From NCBI GenBank assembly GCA_041569895.1, contig JBFFXF010000049.1:1-33499 (forward strand): a stretch of 33,499 nt of DNA, read 5' to 3'. This document shows positions 1 to 8,339 of the stretch, in pieces; the first letter of the stretch is position 1, and each line of letters opens with the position of its first letter. The position numbers and the translations under genes were made by a program. The notes below the pieces were generated by a model that had not been told where the DNA came from, ran no database searches, and worked only from the letters and a program-made list of their open reading frames with translations. Source of the stretch: JBFFXF01 sp041569895 (lineage in GTDB: Bacteria > Planctomycetota > UBA8108 > JACQVS01).

Positions 1-1605
1 GGCGAGCGTGTCGAGCGCCCACGGCTCGCGCACCGCGACGCCGTTCGCGATCGGCTCGACGAGCTCGAGCGCGCGCCGTGGGCGACGCACGGCGTTGTCG
101 GGACACGTCGCGAGGATCCACGCGAGGCTCACGGCGGTGCGCCAGTCGTCCGCGGAGCGCTCGAGCCCGAGCTCCAGCGCGCGCACGGCCGCCGCGTGCA
201 GATCGTGCCGTTCGAGGAGCGCCGCGGCGCGACGGTGCATCGCCGCAGTGACGGGCCGATCGCCCCGTCGGCCGCCGCGGATCAGCTCGCGCAGGCTCGC
301 GTCATCCGCCGGAGCGAGACGGAGCGCCTCGAGGAGGTGCCGAGTCGCTCCGTCATCGTCACCGCGATCGCGCAGCAGCAACGCCAGGTTCCGGTGCGCC
401 TCCGGGGAGCGCGGATTGCGCGCCAGCGCGCGCCGGAACGCCTCGATCGCCGAATCGATATCACCCCGGCGCGTCAGCGCGAGCGCGAGGTTGAAGTGCG
501 CGCGGTGGTAGTCGGGATCGACGTCGAGTGTCTCGCGAAAGCTGCGCACGGCGTCCTCGATCTCGCCGAGCTCGAGGTGACAGATGCCGAGGTTGTTCCT
601 GGCGTCGAGGTGGTCCGGGCTCCGGCGCAGCACGTCCCGGTAGGCGCGCATCGCGTCCCGCGTCGCGCCGGAGCGGTGCAGCGAGAGGGCGATGTTGTAG
701 TCCACCATGGCGAGCGCGGGATTGAGCTCGCGGACCCGGCGGTAGAGCGGCAGCGCCAGGTCGTGGCGCTGGCGCTCGAAGTGCCCGTTGGCGATCTCCA
801 GGAGGCGATCCGCGTCGACACGCTGCGCGTCGATCTCCGCGAGCAGTGGATCCGGAGGCGTCAGCGCGCGGTTCGCGGTCGCGTGACGTTCGAGCAGCTC
901 GCTCGCCGACGCGATGTCGCCGAGGGCCCTGCGGGCGGTGGCTAGACCGTAGATCGCCGGCGCGTGGGCCGGCTCCAGGTCGAGCGCCGATCGGAAGTGC
1001 CGCGCCGCCTCCGCCGCGTCGCCGCGAGCGAGCGCCGCCTGACCGAGGCCGGTGTGCGCGAACGTCGAGTCGGGCGACGCGGAGCGTGCCCGCTCGAACC
1101 AGCGCGCCGCTCCCTCCGCATCACCCTGCTCGAGCGAGATCTCGCCGAGGCGCAGTATCGCCGGGACGAAGGACGGCCGGAGCTCGACCGCCTTGCCGAG
1201 GGCCCCGAGCGCCGCGGCCGTTCTCCCGGAGCGCGACTCCACGCGACCGAGGTAGTACCACCAGCGAAACTCGGCAGGGTCGAGCGCCACCGCCCGTCGA
1301 TAGCAGACCGCGGCCTCCTCGATCCACCCGTACCCGTCGAGCGCCATGCCGTAGCGCCCGGCGGCCCCGGCGTCGCGCGGGTCCTCGTCGATCCGCGTCC
1401 TTAGCGACGCGAGCTGCTCGCGCACCGCCGGCTCGAAACGGTCGAGGTCGACCGCGGGGAGCGCCAGGTCGTCGCCGTCATCGCACCCCGACGGAGTGAC
1501 CATCGCGATCGCCACGATCGCGATGACGCTGGCGACGGCTCGAAGGGCCGGGGCGCTTTCGCCGTGTCTGGCTGGAGGTGATCCGGAGCGGTGAGGGCGC
1601 GACAT
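1..1605 (-). CDS. TPR-repeat lipoprotein, 3' end beyond window
   Basis: An uninterrupted minus-strand frame covers 535 codons from an ATG at 1605 to the left edge, so the C-terminus is missing. Residues about 1-45 contain a basic stretch, a hydrophobic segment (RAVASVIAIVAIAMV) and a PSGC sequence that could be a lipobox, suggesting an exported lipoprotein. The rest is serial tetratricopeptide repeats, with typical lines such as YNIALSLHRSGATRDAMRAY and NNLGICHLELGEIEDAVRSF. The final visible segment (ATCPDNAVRRPRRALELVE, then PWALDTLA) is a C-terminal TPR pattern I associate with UnbV-linked and membrane TPR proteins. TPRs mediate protein-protein contacts; no enzymatic motif is visible. It is divergent from the CotH gene across 120 bp. 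The start is chosen because the frame upstream of 1605 shows no better initiator and the signal follows closely; no strong ribosome binding site is seen. Confidence 0.85.
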   Translation of the reverse strand, partial: MSRPHRSGSPPARHGESAPALRAVASVIAIVAIAMVTPSGCDDGDDLALPAVDLDRFEPAVREQLASLRTRIDEDPRDAGAAGRYGMALDGYGWIEEAAVCYRRAVALDPAEFRWWYYLGRVESRSGRTAAALGALGKAVELRPSFVPAILRLGEISLEQGDAEGAARWFERARSASPDSTFAHTGLGQAALARGDAAEAARHFRSALDLEPAHAPAIYGLATARRALGDIASASELLERHATANRALTPPDPLLAEIDAQRVDADRLLEIANGHFERQRHDLALPLYRRVRELNPALAMVDYNIALSLHRSGATRDAMRAYRDVLRRSPDHLDARNNLGICHLELGEIEDAVRSFRETLDVDPDYHRAHFNLALALTRRGDIDSAIEAFRRALARNPRSPEAHRNLALLLRDRGDDDGATRHLLEALRLAPADDASLRELIRGGRRGDRPVTAAMHRRAAALLERHDLHAAAVRALELGLERSADDWRTAVSLAWILATCPDNAVRRPRRALELVEPIANGVAVREPWALDTLA

Positions 1606-1725
1606 CTTGAAGTCGAATGACTCGACGGTCGTGGTTCTGGTGCCTGGGTCGGATTGTACCGTATGATAGCGGCTGCCGGCACACGGACTTCGTCTCGGCG
1701 GATGCGTCACATTCTGGGAGCACCC
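1606..1725. promoter_or_regulatory. divergent intergenic region, candidate -10 boxes
   Basis: This 120-bp gap separates the divergent TPR lipoprotein and CotH genes and must hold promoters for both. On the plus strand a TATGAT box lies at 1662-1667. On the minus strand TACAAT lies at 1658-1653 and TATCAT at 1668-1663, so the candidate -10 elements of both directions overlap. No convincing -35 partner is visible for either. The boxes are short, so they are only suggestive. Confidence 0.3.
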
Positions 1726-4700
1726 ATGTGGACGACGGCGATCACACGACGGCCTCGCAGTCGCACTTCGGTTGAGCGGCGTGAACTCCACACCGCGCCG
1801 CGGCGCTCGCGCCGCCGGCTCCACTGGACGCGCCCGGATCGGGCGCTGATCGCCGTGGCCGTCGCGGCCATCCTCGCCGCGCCGCTCGCCGGCACCGATC
1901 TCGCTCCGCCGGGTCCGGTGGTCATCTCCGAGATCCTCTATAACCCGCCCGGCACGCTCGGCGACGACGAGAGCTTCGAGTTCGTCGAGCTCCACAACCG
2001 CTCCACGGCCACCGTCGATCTCGACGGCTGGATCCTCCGGGATCGTGACGATGCGCACGCGTTCACGGTCGAGGGGTCGTCGCCGCTCGAGCCCGGGGGG
2101 TACCTCGTGCTCGCGCGCGACCTGAGCGCGTTCTGGGCGGTGGTGGGGCCGGACGTGGCCGCGCTCGGCGACGTCGGTTTCCCGCTCGGCAACGGCGGCG
2201 ACACGGTGCGGCTGTTCGACTCGTCGGGAGCGCTCGTCGACCAGGTGATCTTCTCCGATCAGCCGCCGTGGCCCTTCGAGGCCGACGGTCTCGGGTCGAC
2301 GCTCGAGCGCATCGACGTGAGCGCCGACATCACCGACTTCTCCAACTTCGCGCCATCGGCGCCCGCGGACCCGCCGGGGACACCCGGGCGCGCGAACAGC
2401 GCCGCAGGACCGATCCCTCGCCGGCACGGCGTCGTCATCAACGAGATCATGTACAACCCCGTCCGCGACCCGGACGGCGATCCGCTGCGGCACTGCCGCG
2501 ACGAGGAGTTCATCGAGCTCCACAACCGCGGCGATGCGGCGATCGACGTCGGCGGCTGGCGCTTCGTGTCGGGAATCGATGTCCGGTTCCCGGCGGGAAC
2601 CGTGATCGACGCCGGCGGCTACCTCGTGGTCGCGGCCGACCGGGCGGCGTTCGAGGCGAAGTACGGCGCCGTCTCGGGCATCGTCGGACCCTGGGAGGGC
2701 GCGCTCGACGACGGCGGCGAGTCGATCCTGCTCGTCGACGACGGGGGGCTTCCGGTCGACCACGTCGACTACAACGACCGCATCCCCTGGCCGATCAACC
2801 CGGACGGCCTGCGCGGATCGATCGAGCTGATCGACCCGTCCAGCGACAACGACCGGGCGCGCGCGTGGGCCGAGAGCTCCGACTTCGACGGCACGCCGGG
2901 TCGGATCAATTCGGCGACCGAGGCGGCGTCGGCGCGTGGCGCCGGCCCGCAGATCACCCGTGTCACGGCGCGTCCCGCGACCGAACCGGCGCGCGAGTCG
3001 GTGCGCTCGAGCGACGCGGTGCGGGTCGAGGCCAGGGTGCTCGACCGTGACGGTGTCTCGCGCGTGCTGCTCCACTACCAGGTGTGCGTCGCCGGCGATT
3101 ACATACGCATCACCGACGACCGTTTCACGACCGACTGGGTGAAGGTTCCGATGGAGCACGACACGTCGCGGGGCGTCCACGCGGTCGACATCCCGGTGCA
3201 GCCGCACCGCACCCTGGTCCGGTACCGCGTCGAGGCCTTCGATGGAGGCACGCCGGCGGCCGCGGCGATGTCGCCGCGGGAGCGCGATCCCGAGCCCAAC
3301 TACGCGTACTTCGTCCACGACGGCATCCCCGAGTACGTCGCGGATCAGCGCAGCGCCTTCGGGGCGCCGGGGTATGCGCACACGGATCTCGACCGCGTGC
3401 CGGTGTACTTCTTCATCGCCGACGCCGCCGACATCGAGGAGGTGCAGTACAGGCAGTTCCCGATCGACAGCGTGTATCGCTGGCGCGTCACGGTGGTGCA
3501 CGACAACCGCGTCTACGACCATTGCCGGCTTCGGCTGCGCACGGGTCACCGGTACACCTGGCCGAAGCGGCCGTGGAAGATCCGCCTCAACAAGGGGAAC
3601 TTCTTCCGCGGCCATTACGACGATGGAACTCCGTTTCCACGGGGCCGTTCACGGATCAACCTGTCGACGGCGCAGCACGACCCCGGCAAGCCTCGCGGCG
3701 AGGGCGGTGTGTTCGAGAGCCTGGCGTTCCGGCTCTTCCACGAGGCCGGCGTGCTGTCCTCCGCCACCAACTTCGTGCATCTGCGCATCGTGCGATCGGC
3801 CGAGGAGCATGGCCAGTTCGACGGCGACTTCTTCGGGCTCTACGTCGATCTCCAGCGCATCGACACCGTGCTGCTCGAGGATCGCGGCTTGCCGTCCGGC
3901 GAGGACTCCGAGATCTACAAGATGGCCGGGCGGCCGATCAAGAAACACCCCGACTGCGATCCGTCGCTTGCGAGCGTCCGCGCTCTGATGGAAGGGCATC
4001 TGCCGCAGCCCCGCGAGTGGTACGAGGAGCACCTCGACCTCGAGAAGTACTTCTCGTTCCGCGCCGTGGTCGAGCTCGCCGACGCCCACGACATGGATTC
4101 GCTCAAGAACTTCTTCTACTACCACAACGGCGAGACCGGGCGCTGGCAGGTGGTGCCGTGGGACCTCGACAACACCTTCGGCGCCACGTCGAGCGGCGAC
4201 GAGCCGTTCCACAATCGCGTGTTGCCGCTCTATCCGATCGAGTCGAAGAACCGGCTGCGCTTCCTGCGACAGGTCCAGTACGACGAGAAGCGCATCTTCT
4301 CGATCATCGACCGCTGGAGCGAGCAGATCGCCAGCGTCGCCGACGCCGACCAGGACCGCTGGGATACGGAGCCGCGGCAGGCGTGCCCGCGCTGGCCGAG
4401 CGTCGCCGGCGCCAACTGCATCGAGTACGCGCCGTTCAGGATCCGCATGCGCAACCTGAAGAGCTGGATCCGCACGCGCACGGGCTTGACGTCGAGCCTC
4501 GTCCTCGACGCCTCGATCCCGCACACGCCGTCGAACGTCCAGCCCGCGCCGCGCTGGCCGGCCGCGCAGCCGGTCGTCCTCGGAACGAGCCCGTTCTCCG
4601 ATCCCGATTCCGAGTCGACCCACGCCGCGACGAGGTGGCTGGTGATCGAGCGCGACGGCGACTGGATGTTCCCGCTCCACGATGTGACCAGCGAGGAGGA

Positions 4701-6186
4701 TCTGCTCGAGACGACGCTCCCGGTCGACATCGTCGAGAACGGTCGCGAGTATCTCTTCCGGGCCGCGCACCGTGACGACAGCGGCCGCTGGGGGCTGCTC
4801 TCGGAGCCGACCCCCTTCATCGTCGGACCGTCCGATCCGACGCCGCCCTCGGCCCCCTCGAACCTGCGCGCCGTGTCCGTGTCGTCGCGCGCCGTGACGG
4901 TGGCGTGGGCGCCTGCCTCGGACCCGCAGTCGGGCATCTTCGGCTACCGGCTTCTTCGCGACGGCGCGCCGATCAGCGCTCGCCTCGCGACCGCCGAGCG
5001 GTCGACCGACTTCTCGCCGCTCGCCGGCTCTCACGAGTACCGGGTCGTCGCCGTCAACCGGGCCGGTATCGAGTCGGCGCCGAGCGCGCCGATCGTCGTC
5101 GCTGTGGCGTCCCTCGCGGCGATCGGCGGCTGGGGGCTCCCGGCGGGCGGACTCGAGTATTTCTACGACGCCGATCCGGGCGAGGACGTCTACGTCGACG
5201 ACCGCTCGTTCTCGGCGGCGTTCGCGCTCGACGGCTCGTGGGCCCGCGCCCGGGACGATGACTGGGACGGCAGCCGTCCCGGCGAGGCGCTGACCGCTCC
5301 GGGCGGCGTCGGCGTGCAGGTTATCGACGGCGAGGAGGGGGCGGAGCCGACGTCGGTGCTCTCCCTCGAGGATCCCGGCGACCCCTCGCTCGTGCTGCCC
5401 TCGCCGAACAATCGGCGACTCTACCTCCTGCGGGCGGTGAGCGAGGATGCCCGCCTGATCGACGACGGCATCACGCTGATCGCCAGGCTGCGCGTCAATC
5501 CCGACCCGCTCGACCTCGACGTCGCTCGCGGCCAGACGCCGGAGCGGTCCAAGATGCGCGGACAGGTCGGCGTCGCCACGCGAGCCGGACGAGAGCGCCG
5601 CAACTTCTCGCTGTGGCTCGACGGCGGCGCGTTGCACGTCTCCGGCGGCGCGTCGCTCGAGCTCGACACCGAGACCTTCCACTCGGTGTGGACGACAGTG
5701 CGACGCGAGGGCGATGGGCACCGCGTGCAGGTGTTCCTCGACGGCGGGCTCGAGCCGGCTCTCGACGCCCTCGTCGATCTGCCCACCGTCGGCACCGAGT
5801 CGAGCGTCGAGGGGACCTACCTGCAGATGGGTCTGTCGAACGTCGGCGAGCCCGGCGCCATCCAGATCGACTATTTCGGGTACGCCGCCGGCGTCAAGGC
5901 GCCGCGCCCCGAGGGAGCCGCCGGGTGGTTCGTCCGCGGCGACGCGAACGGCGACGGCGAGGTCGAGATCGACGATGCCATCAGCATCCTCGAGTGGCTC
6001 TTCGTCCGCGTCTTCCCGCTCGACTGCCCCGACGCCGCCGACGTGGACGACTCCGGCCGCATCGACGTCACCGACGTCATCGCGCTCCTCGAGCACCTCT
6101 TCCGCGCCGGCGCGCCACCGAGCGAGCCGCATCCCGAACCCGGCGGGGACGCGACACGCGACCGTTTGCCGGGGTGCTTGCGCTGA
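1726..6186 (+). CDS. CotH-family protein with two lamin-tail domains, FN3 and dockerin-like C-terminus
   Basis: This 1486-residue exported protein has an N-terminal basic segment and one hydrophobic stretch (ALIAVAVAAILAAPLAG). Domains in order: lamin-tail domain 1 (about 64-225, VVISEILYNPPG), lamin-tail domain 2 (about 235-398, VVINEIMYNPVRDPDGD), CotH domain (about 558-918) with WPKRPWKIRLNKGNFF near 611 and the acidic PWDLDNTFG near 811, FN3-like (about 1038-1126), a region resembling a concanavalin/LamG fold (about 1138-1398), and a dockerin-like pair of calcium loops (GDANGDGEVEIDDA, ADVDDSGRIDVTD, about 1401-1458). CotH proteins in spore coats are atypical protein kinases; the substrate here is unknown. 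The frame opens at a TTG at 1654, but GGAG at 1717-1720 sits 5 nt before the ATG at 1726, so that start is preferred. It is convergent with the cytochrome gene downstream. Confidence 0.9.
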   Translation: MWTTAITRRPRSRTSVERRELHTAPRRSRRRLHWTRPDRALIAVAVAAILAAPLAGTDLAPPGPVVISEILYNPPGTLGDDESFEFVELHNRSTATVDLDGWILRDRDDAHAFTVEGSSPLEPGGYLVLARDLSAFWAVVGPDVAALGDVGFPLGNGGDTVRLFDSSGALVDQVIFSDQPPWPFEADGLGSTLERIDVSADITDFSNFAPSAPADPPGTPGRANSAAGPIPRRHGVVINEIMYNPVRDPDGDPLRHCRDEEFIELHNRGDAAIDVGGWRFVSGIDVRFPAGTVIDAGGYLVVAADRAAFEAKYGAVSGIVGPWEGALDDGGESILLVDDGGLPVDHVDYNDRIPWPINPDGLRGSIELIDPSSDNDRARAWAESSDFDGTPGRINSATEAASARGAGPQITRVTARPATEPARESVRSSDAVRVEARVLDRDGVSRVLLHYQVCVAGDYIRITDDRFTTDWVKVPMEHDTSRGVHAVDIPVQPHRTLVRYRVEAFDGGTPAAAAMSPRERDPEPNYAYFVHDGIPEYVADQRSAFGAPGYAHTDLDRVPVYFFIADAADIEEVQYRQFPIDSVYRWRVTVVHDNRVYDHCRLRLRTGHRYTWPKRPWKIRLNKGNFFRGHYDDGTPFPRGRSRINLSTAQHDPGKPRGEGGVFESLAFRLFHEAGVLSSATNFVHLRIVRSAEEHGQFDGDFFGLYVDLQRIDTVLLEDRGLPSGEDSEIYKMAGRPIKKHPDCDPSLASVRALMEGHLPQPREWYEEHLDLEKYFSFRAVVELADAHDMDSLKNFFYYHNGETGRWQVVPWDLDNTFGATSSGDEPFHNRVLPLYPIESKNRLRFLRQVQYDEKRIFSIIDRWSEQIASVADADQDRWDTEPRQACPRWPSVAGANCIEYAPFRIRMRNLKSWIRTRTGLTSSLVLDASIPHTPSNVQPAPRWPAAQPVVLGTSPFSDPDSESTHAATRWLVIERDGDWMFPLHDVTSEEDLLETTLPVDIVENGREYLFRAAHRDDSGRWGLLSEPTPFIVGPSDPTPPSAPSNLRAVSVSSRAVTVAWAPASDPQSGIFGYRLLRDGAPISARLATAERSTDFSPLAGSHEYRVVAVNRAGIESAPSAPIVVAVASLAAIGGWGLPAGGLEYFYDADPGEDVYVDDRSFSAAFALDGSWARARDDDWDGSRPGEALTAPGGVGVQVIDGEEGAEPTSVLSLEDPGDPSLVLPSPNNRRLYLLRAVSEDARLIDDGITLIARLRVNPDPLDLDVARGQTPERSKMRGQVGVATRAGRERRNFSLWLDGGALHVSGGASLELDTETFHSVWTTVRREGDGHRVQVFLDGGLEPALDALVDLPTVGTESSVEGTYLQMGLSNVGEPGAIQIDYFGYAAGVKAPRPEGAAGWFVRGDANGDGEVEIDDAISILEWLFVRVFPLDCPDAADVDDSGRIDVTDVIALLEHLFRAGAPPSEPHPEPGGDATRDRLPGCLR

Positions 6187-6597
6187 GTGGTGCGTCCGTC
6201 ACCGATCCCGTTCCCGAAGGACTGCTCGACTTCGCCCGCGAAACCCTGCGACGCACCTATCAGGAAAGCAGGAAGAAGAGGAAAGCAGGAAACGAGGTTG
6301 ATCGTGCGTTGCGAGTACTGTCGATCTCGAAGGCATCATCGAAAAGCGAGAGTTGGTTCGATTTGAACTGCAAAGGCGCGGCGCCAGCGCAGCGCTGTGT
6401 GAGAGCGCAGAGGACCGCACAGAGGAGTCGTTTTTTGGGTCACAGGGGAAGGCCTGACCTCGCGACTCGGTTCGAGGAGCAAGTAAGGCTCACGAAGCTC
6501 AACCCCATCAGTCTTTCCGTTTCCTGCCTTCCTGAGTTTTCCTGCCTTCCTTATGAATCGTCTGACAGCAAACCTCCGGAGTCCGGAACGGTCTCCC
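6187..6597. other. intergenic gap between convergent genes, no supported gene
   Basis: This 411-bp stretch lies between the 3' ends of the CotH gene and the cytochrome-TPR gene. Reading frames that cross it are continuations of antisense or shifted frames and have no recognisable protein character. It holds a purine-rich inverted repeat (6261-6294 with 6519-6552), a GC-rich palindromic patch near 6376-6400 and a T6 tract at 6431-6436 with only a weak stem before it. Base composition is noticeably less GC-rich than the flanking genes. Confidence 0.6.
6261..6552. repeat. purine-rich inverted repeat, arms about 34 bp, spacer about 224 bp
   Basis: The left arm at 6261-6294 is built from AGGAAAGCAGGAA-like units repeated twice. 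The right arm at 6519-6552 is its imperfect reverse complement (GTTTCCTGCCTTCCTGAG and a second copy of CCTGCCTTCC). The arms align over about 33 positions with a few mismatches and one indel. Each arm is itself a degenerate tandem of GCAGGAA. No open reading frame in the spacer resembles a transposase. It may be a degenerate tandem repeat present in both orientations or a small non-autonomous element. Confidence 0.6.
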
Positions 6598-8268
6598 TCA
6601 ACGCGCCGACTCCGCGCTCCGCGCGCGCTCGACCAGGGCTCGCATCTCCGTGAGGTACGGATCGCCCGGTCGGGCCGCTTCCCAGCGGTCGAGGACCTCG
6701 CTCGCGCGGGACGGCTCGCCCGCCGCCAGGTGGATGCGCGCGAGGTCGTGGTAGGCGCGGTTGTTCTCGGGCGCGGCGCGGATGGCGTCGTCGAGGATGT
6801 CGATCGCGAGCGCCGTCTCCCCGGCTCGCAGGTGATACTGCGCGGCGAGCAGGCGGTCCTTGTAGAGCGGCTCGAACGTCAGCGCCTCGCGGAGCCAGCG
6901 CAGGCCCTCCGCCGGGTCGCCCTGCATGCAGAGCAGCTTGCCGAGGCGCATGCGCAGCTTCGAACGACGCTCCGGGCCGTGTCGCTCCGGTCCGCGCCCG
7001 GGCGGGGCGATGGCGGCGCGATAGCTCTCCTCGAGGAGACCCGCGTACTCGGCTCGTTCCTCGGTCTCGCCCGGCGGCGGCGCGCCCGGCACGCGGATCC
7101 AGTGGCTCGTGAAGGAGAGCCCGAAGAATCCGCGCTTCTCGACCGGCATGTGGCACGAGATGCAATCGGCGTCAAGCGCGACCGCCGTCGACGTGTGGTC
7201 CGCGCCGGGGTCGGCGTGGCAGCGCAGGCAGGAGTCGTTCTGCTCGCGCCGCACGCCGCGGATGTTGCGGTGGGGGTCGTGACAGTCGAGGCAGCTCGGC
7301 GCCGACTCGGGCGGCGACTTGCGGAAGCACGCGCTCAGCATCAGACCGACGCCCGCGTGCCGGGCAAGATCGGGGGTCTGGAGGAACACGCGGTGCGGCT
7401 CGACGGTCGATGGGTTGCGGTGGCACTGGCCGCAGAAGCGCGTCTGGGCGGCCGGGGAGAGAAGGCCCGGATTGAAGATCGCCGGCGACGCCTCGTCCTC
7501 GAGAACGGCACGCTCGTGCGCGCTCCCGGGACCGTGGCAGCGCTCGCACGACACACCGAACACGGAGCGCTCGAGGTCGAGCCGGCCGCCCTCTGTCCAC
7601 TCGATCACGGTCATGTGGCAGCGCAGGCAATCCGAGGATGACTCCGCCGACCGCACGTGGCCGAGCGGGTCCGGGTCGCCGGCCGATCCCGGAGTCATCA
7701 CCCAGCGGCCGGGATCGGCGAAGAAGCTCGCGCGCAACTCACGGATGCCGTGGCCGTCCGCGACGCTGATCGGCGTGAAGCCGCGGTGGCCGGACCCGAA
7801 GATCACGTCCACGCGCGCGCTCCGCACCGCGCCGTCGCCGTCGATCGCCTCGAGAAGCACGCCGGTGTCGTCGCGACGGAACCGCGGGGGCGGCCCCTCC
7901 GTGCGCGGCCACTCGATCGGCCTGTCGATGGCTTCCCCGGAGAACCAGACGTCGCGGTTCTGTCCCGTGACGCGACGGCCTGTCAGTGCCATGTGGTGCG
8001 ACCCGGCGAGCTCGACGATGTCCGCGTGGCAGAAATCGCAGCTCGCCGTGCCGGTGAACTCGGCCTCGTGGTCGAGCTCGATCTCCCCGGGGCCGAATCC
8101 GACGACGCGGCGGGGCTTCTCGCCGCTCATCTCCGCGGAGACCGCCTCCCGATCGGCCCCGGCGGTCGCCGGTGACCCCGGCGGCGCGGGGGCGTCCTGG
8201 TCGACCGGCCCCGGCCTGCAGGCCGGCAGCGCGAGCGCCAGGAGGATGGCGATGGCCGTCGTTCGCAT
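6598..8268 (-). CDS. multihaem c-type cytochrome lipoprotein with C-terminal TPRs
   Basis: This 556-residue protein begins with a lipoprotein signal (MRTTAIAILLALALPAC). Seven CxxCH haem-binding motifs are visible at about residues 77-81, 214-218, 241-245, 279-283, 326-330, 347-351 and 369-373, followed by TPR repeats from about 440 to the end. A conserved-looking SACFRKSPPESAPSCLDCH segment precedes the fifth haem motif. The arrangement matches cytochrome c554-like and doubled-CxxCH multihaem proteins that carry TPRs in Planctomycetota. A role in periplasmic or surface electron transfer is likely; no substrate site can be named. The frame extends to 8331, but the ATG at 8268 directly precedes the signal peptide and lies 6 nt after a TATCAT box. 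It is divergent from the UnbV operon across 71 bp, which suggests shared control. Confidence 0.88.
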   Translation of the reverse strand: MRTTAIAILLALALPACRPGPVDQDAPAPPGSPATAGADREAVSAEMSGEKPRRVVGFGPGEIELDHEAEFTGTASCDFCHADIVELAGSHHMALTGRRVTGQNRDVWFSGEAIDRPIEWPRTEGPPPRFRRDDTGVLLEAIDGDGAVRSARVDVIFGSGHRGFTPISVADGHGIRELRASFFADPGRWVMTPGSAGDPDPLGHVRSAESSSDCLRCHMTVIEWTEGGRLDLERSVFGVSCERCHGPGSAHERAVLEDEASPAIFNPGLLSPAAQTRFCGQCHRNPSTVEPHRVFLQTPDLARHAGVGLMLSACFRKSPPESAPSCLDCHDPHRNIRGVRREQNDSCLRCHADPGADHTSTAVALDADCISCHMPVEKRGFFGLSFTSHWIRVPGAPPPGETEERAEYAGLLEESYRAAIAPPGRGPERHGPERRSKLRMRLGKLLCMQGDPAEGLRWLREALTFEPLYKDRLLAAQYHLRAGETALAIDILDDAIRAAPENNRAYHDLARIHLAAGEPSRASEVLDRWEAARPGDPYLTEMRALVERARSAESAR

Positions 8269-8274
8269 GCCGAG

Positions 8275-8280
8275 ATGATA
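8275..8280 (-). promoter_or_regulatory. candidate -10 box placed for a leaderless transcript
   Basis: On the minus strand TATCAT is followed by six bases (CTCGGC) and then the ATG at 8268. This is the spacing expected when transcription starts at or next to the start codon. No Shine-Dalgarno sequence is visible. A -35 element is not clear. Confidence 0.4.
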
Positions 8281-8339
8281 TCGCACGATCACGCGTTTTC
8301 GCATGACGTCCGGTGGTCCGTGTGGAATCATCGCCGGTT

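Noticed and set aside
3649..6132. Long 827-codon antisense frame opposite the CotH gene
   Set aside because: Same high-GC mirror effect; no signal, start context or domain is visible.
6376..6436. Possible intrinsic terminator with a T6 tract after the CotH gene
   Set aside because: The best stem is 6 bp with a 16-nt loop and lies 8 nt away from the T tract, which is too weak to call.
5613..6653. Plus-strand frame spanning the end of the CotH gene and the intergenic gap
   Set aside because: Its first half is an Arg-rich shadow of the dockerin region and its last part overlaps the cytochrome gene antisense. The middle part has no recognisable protein features.
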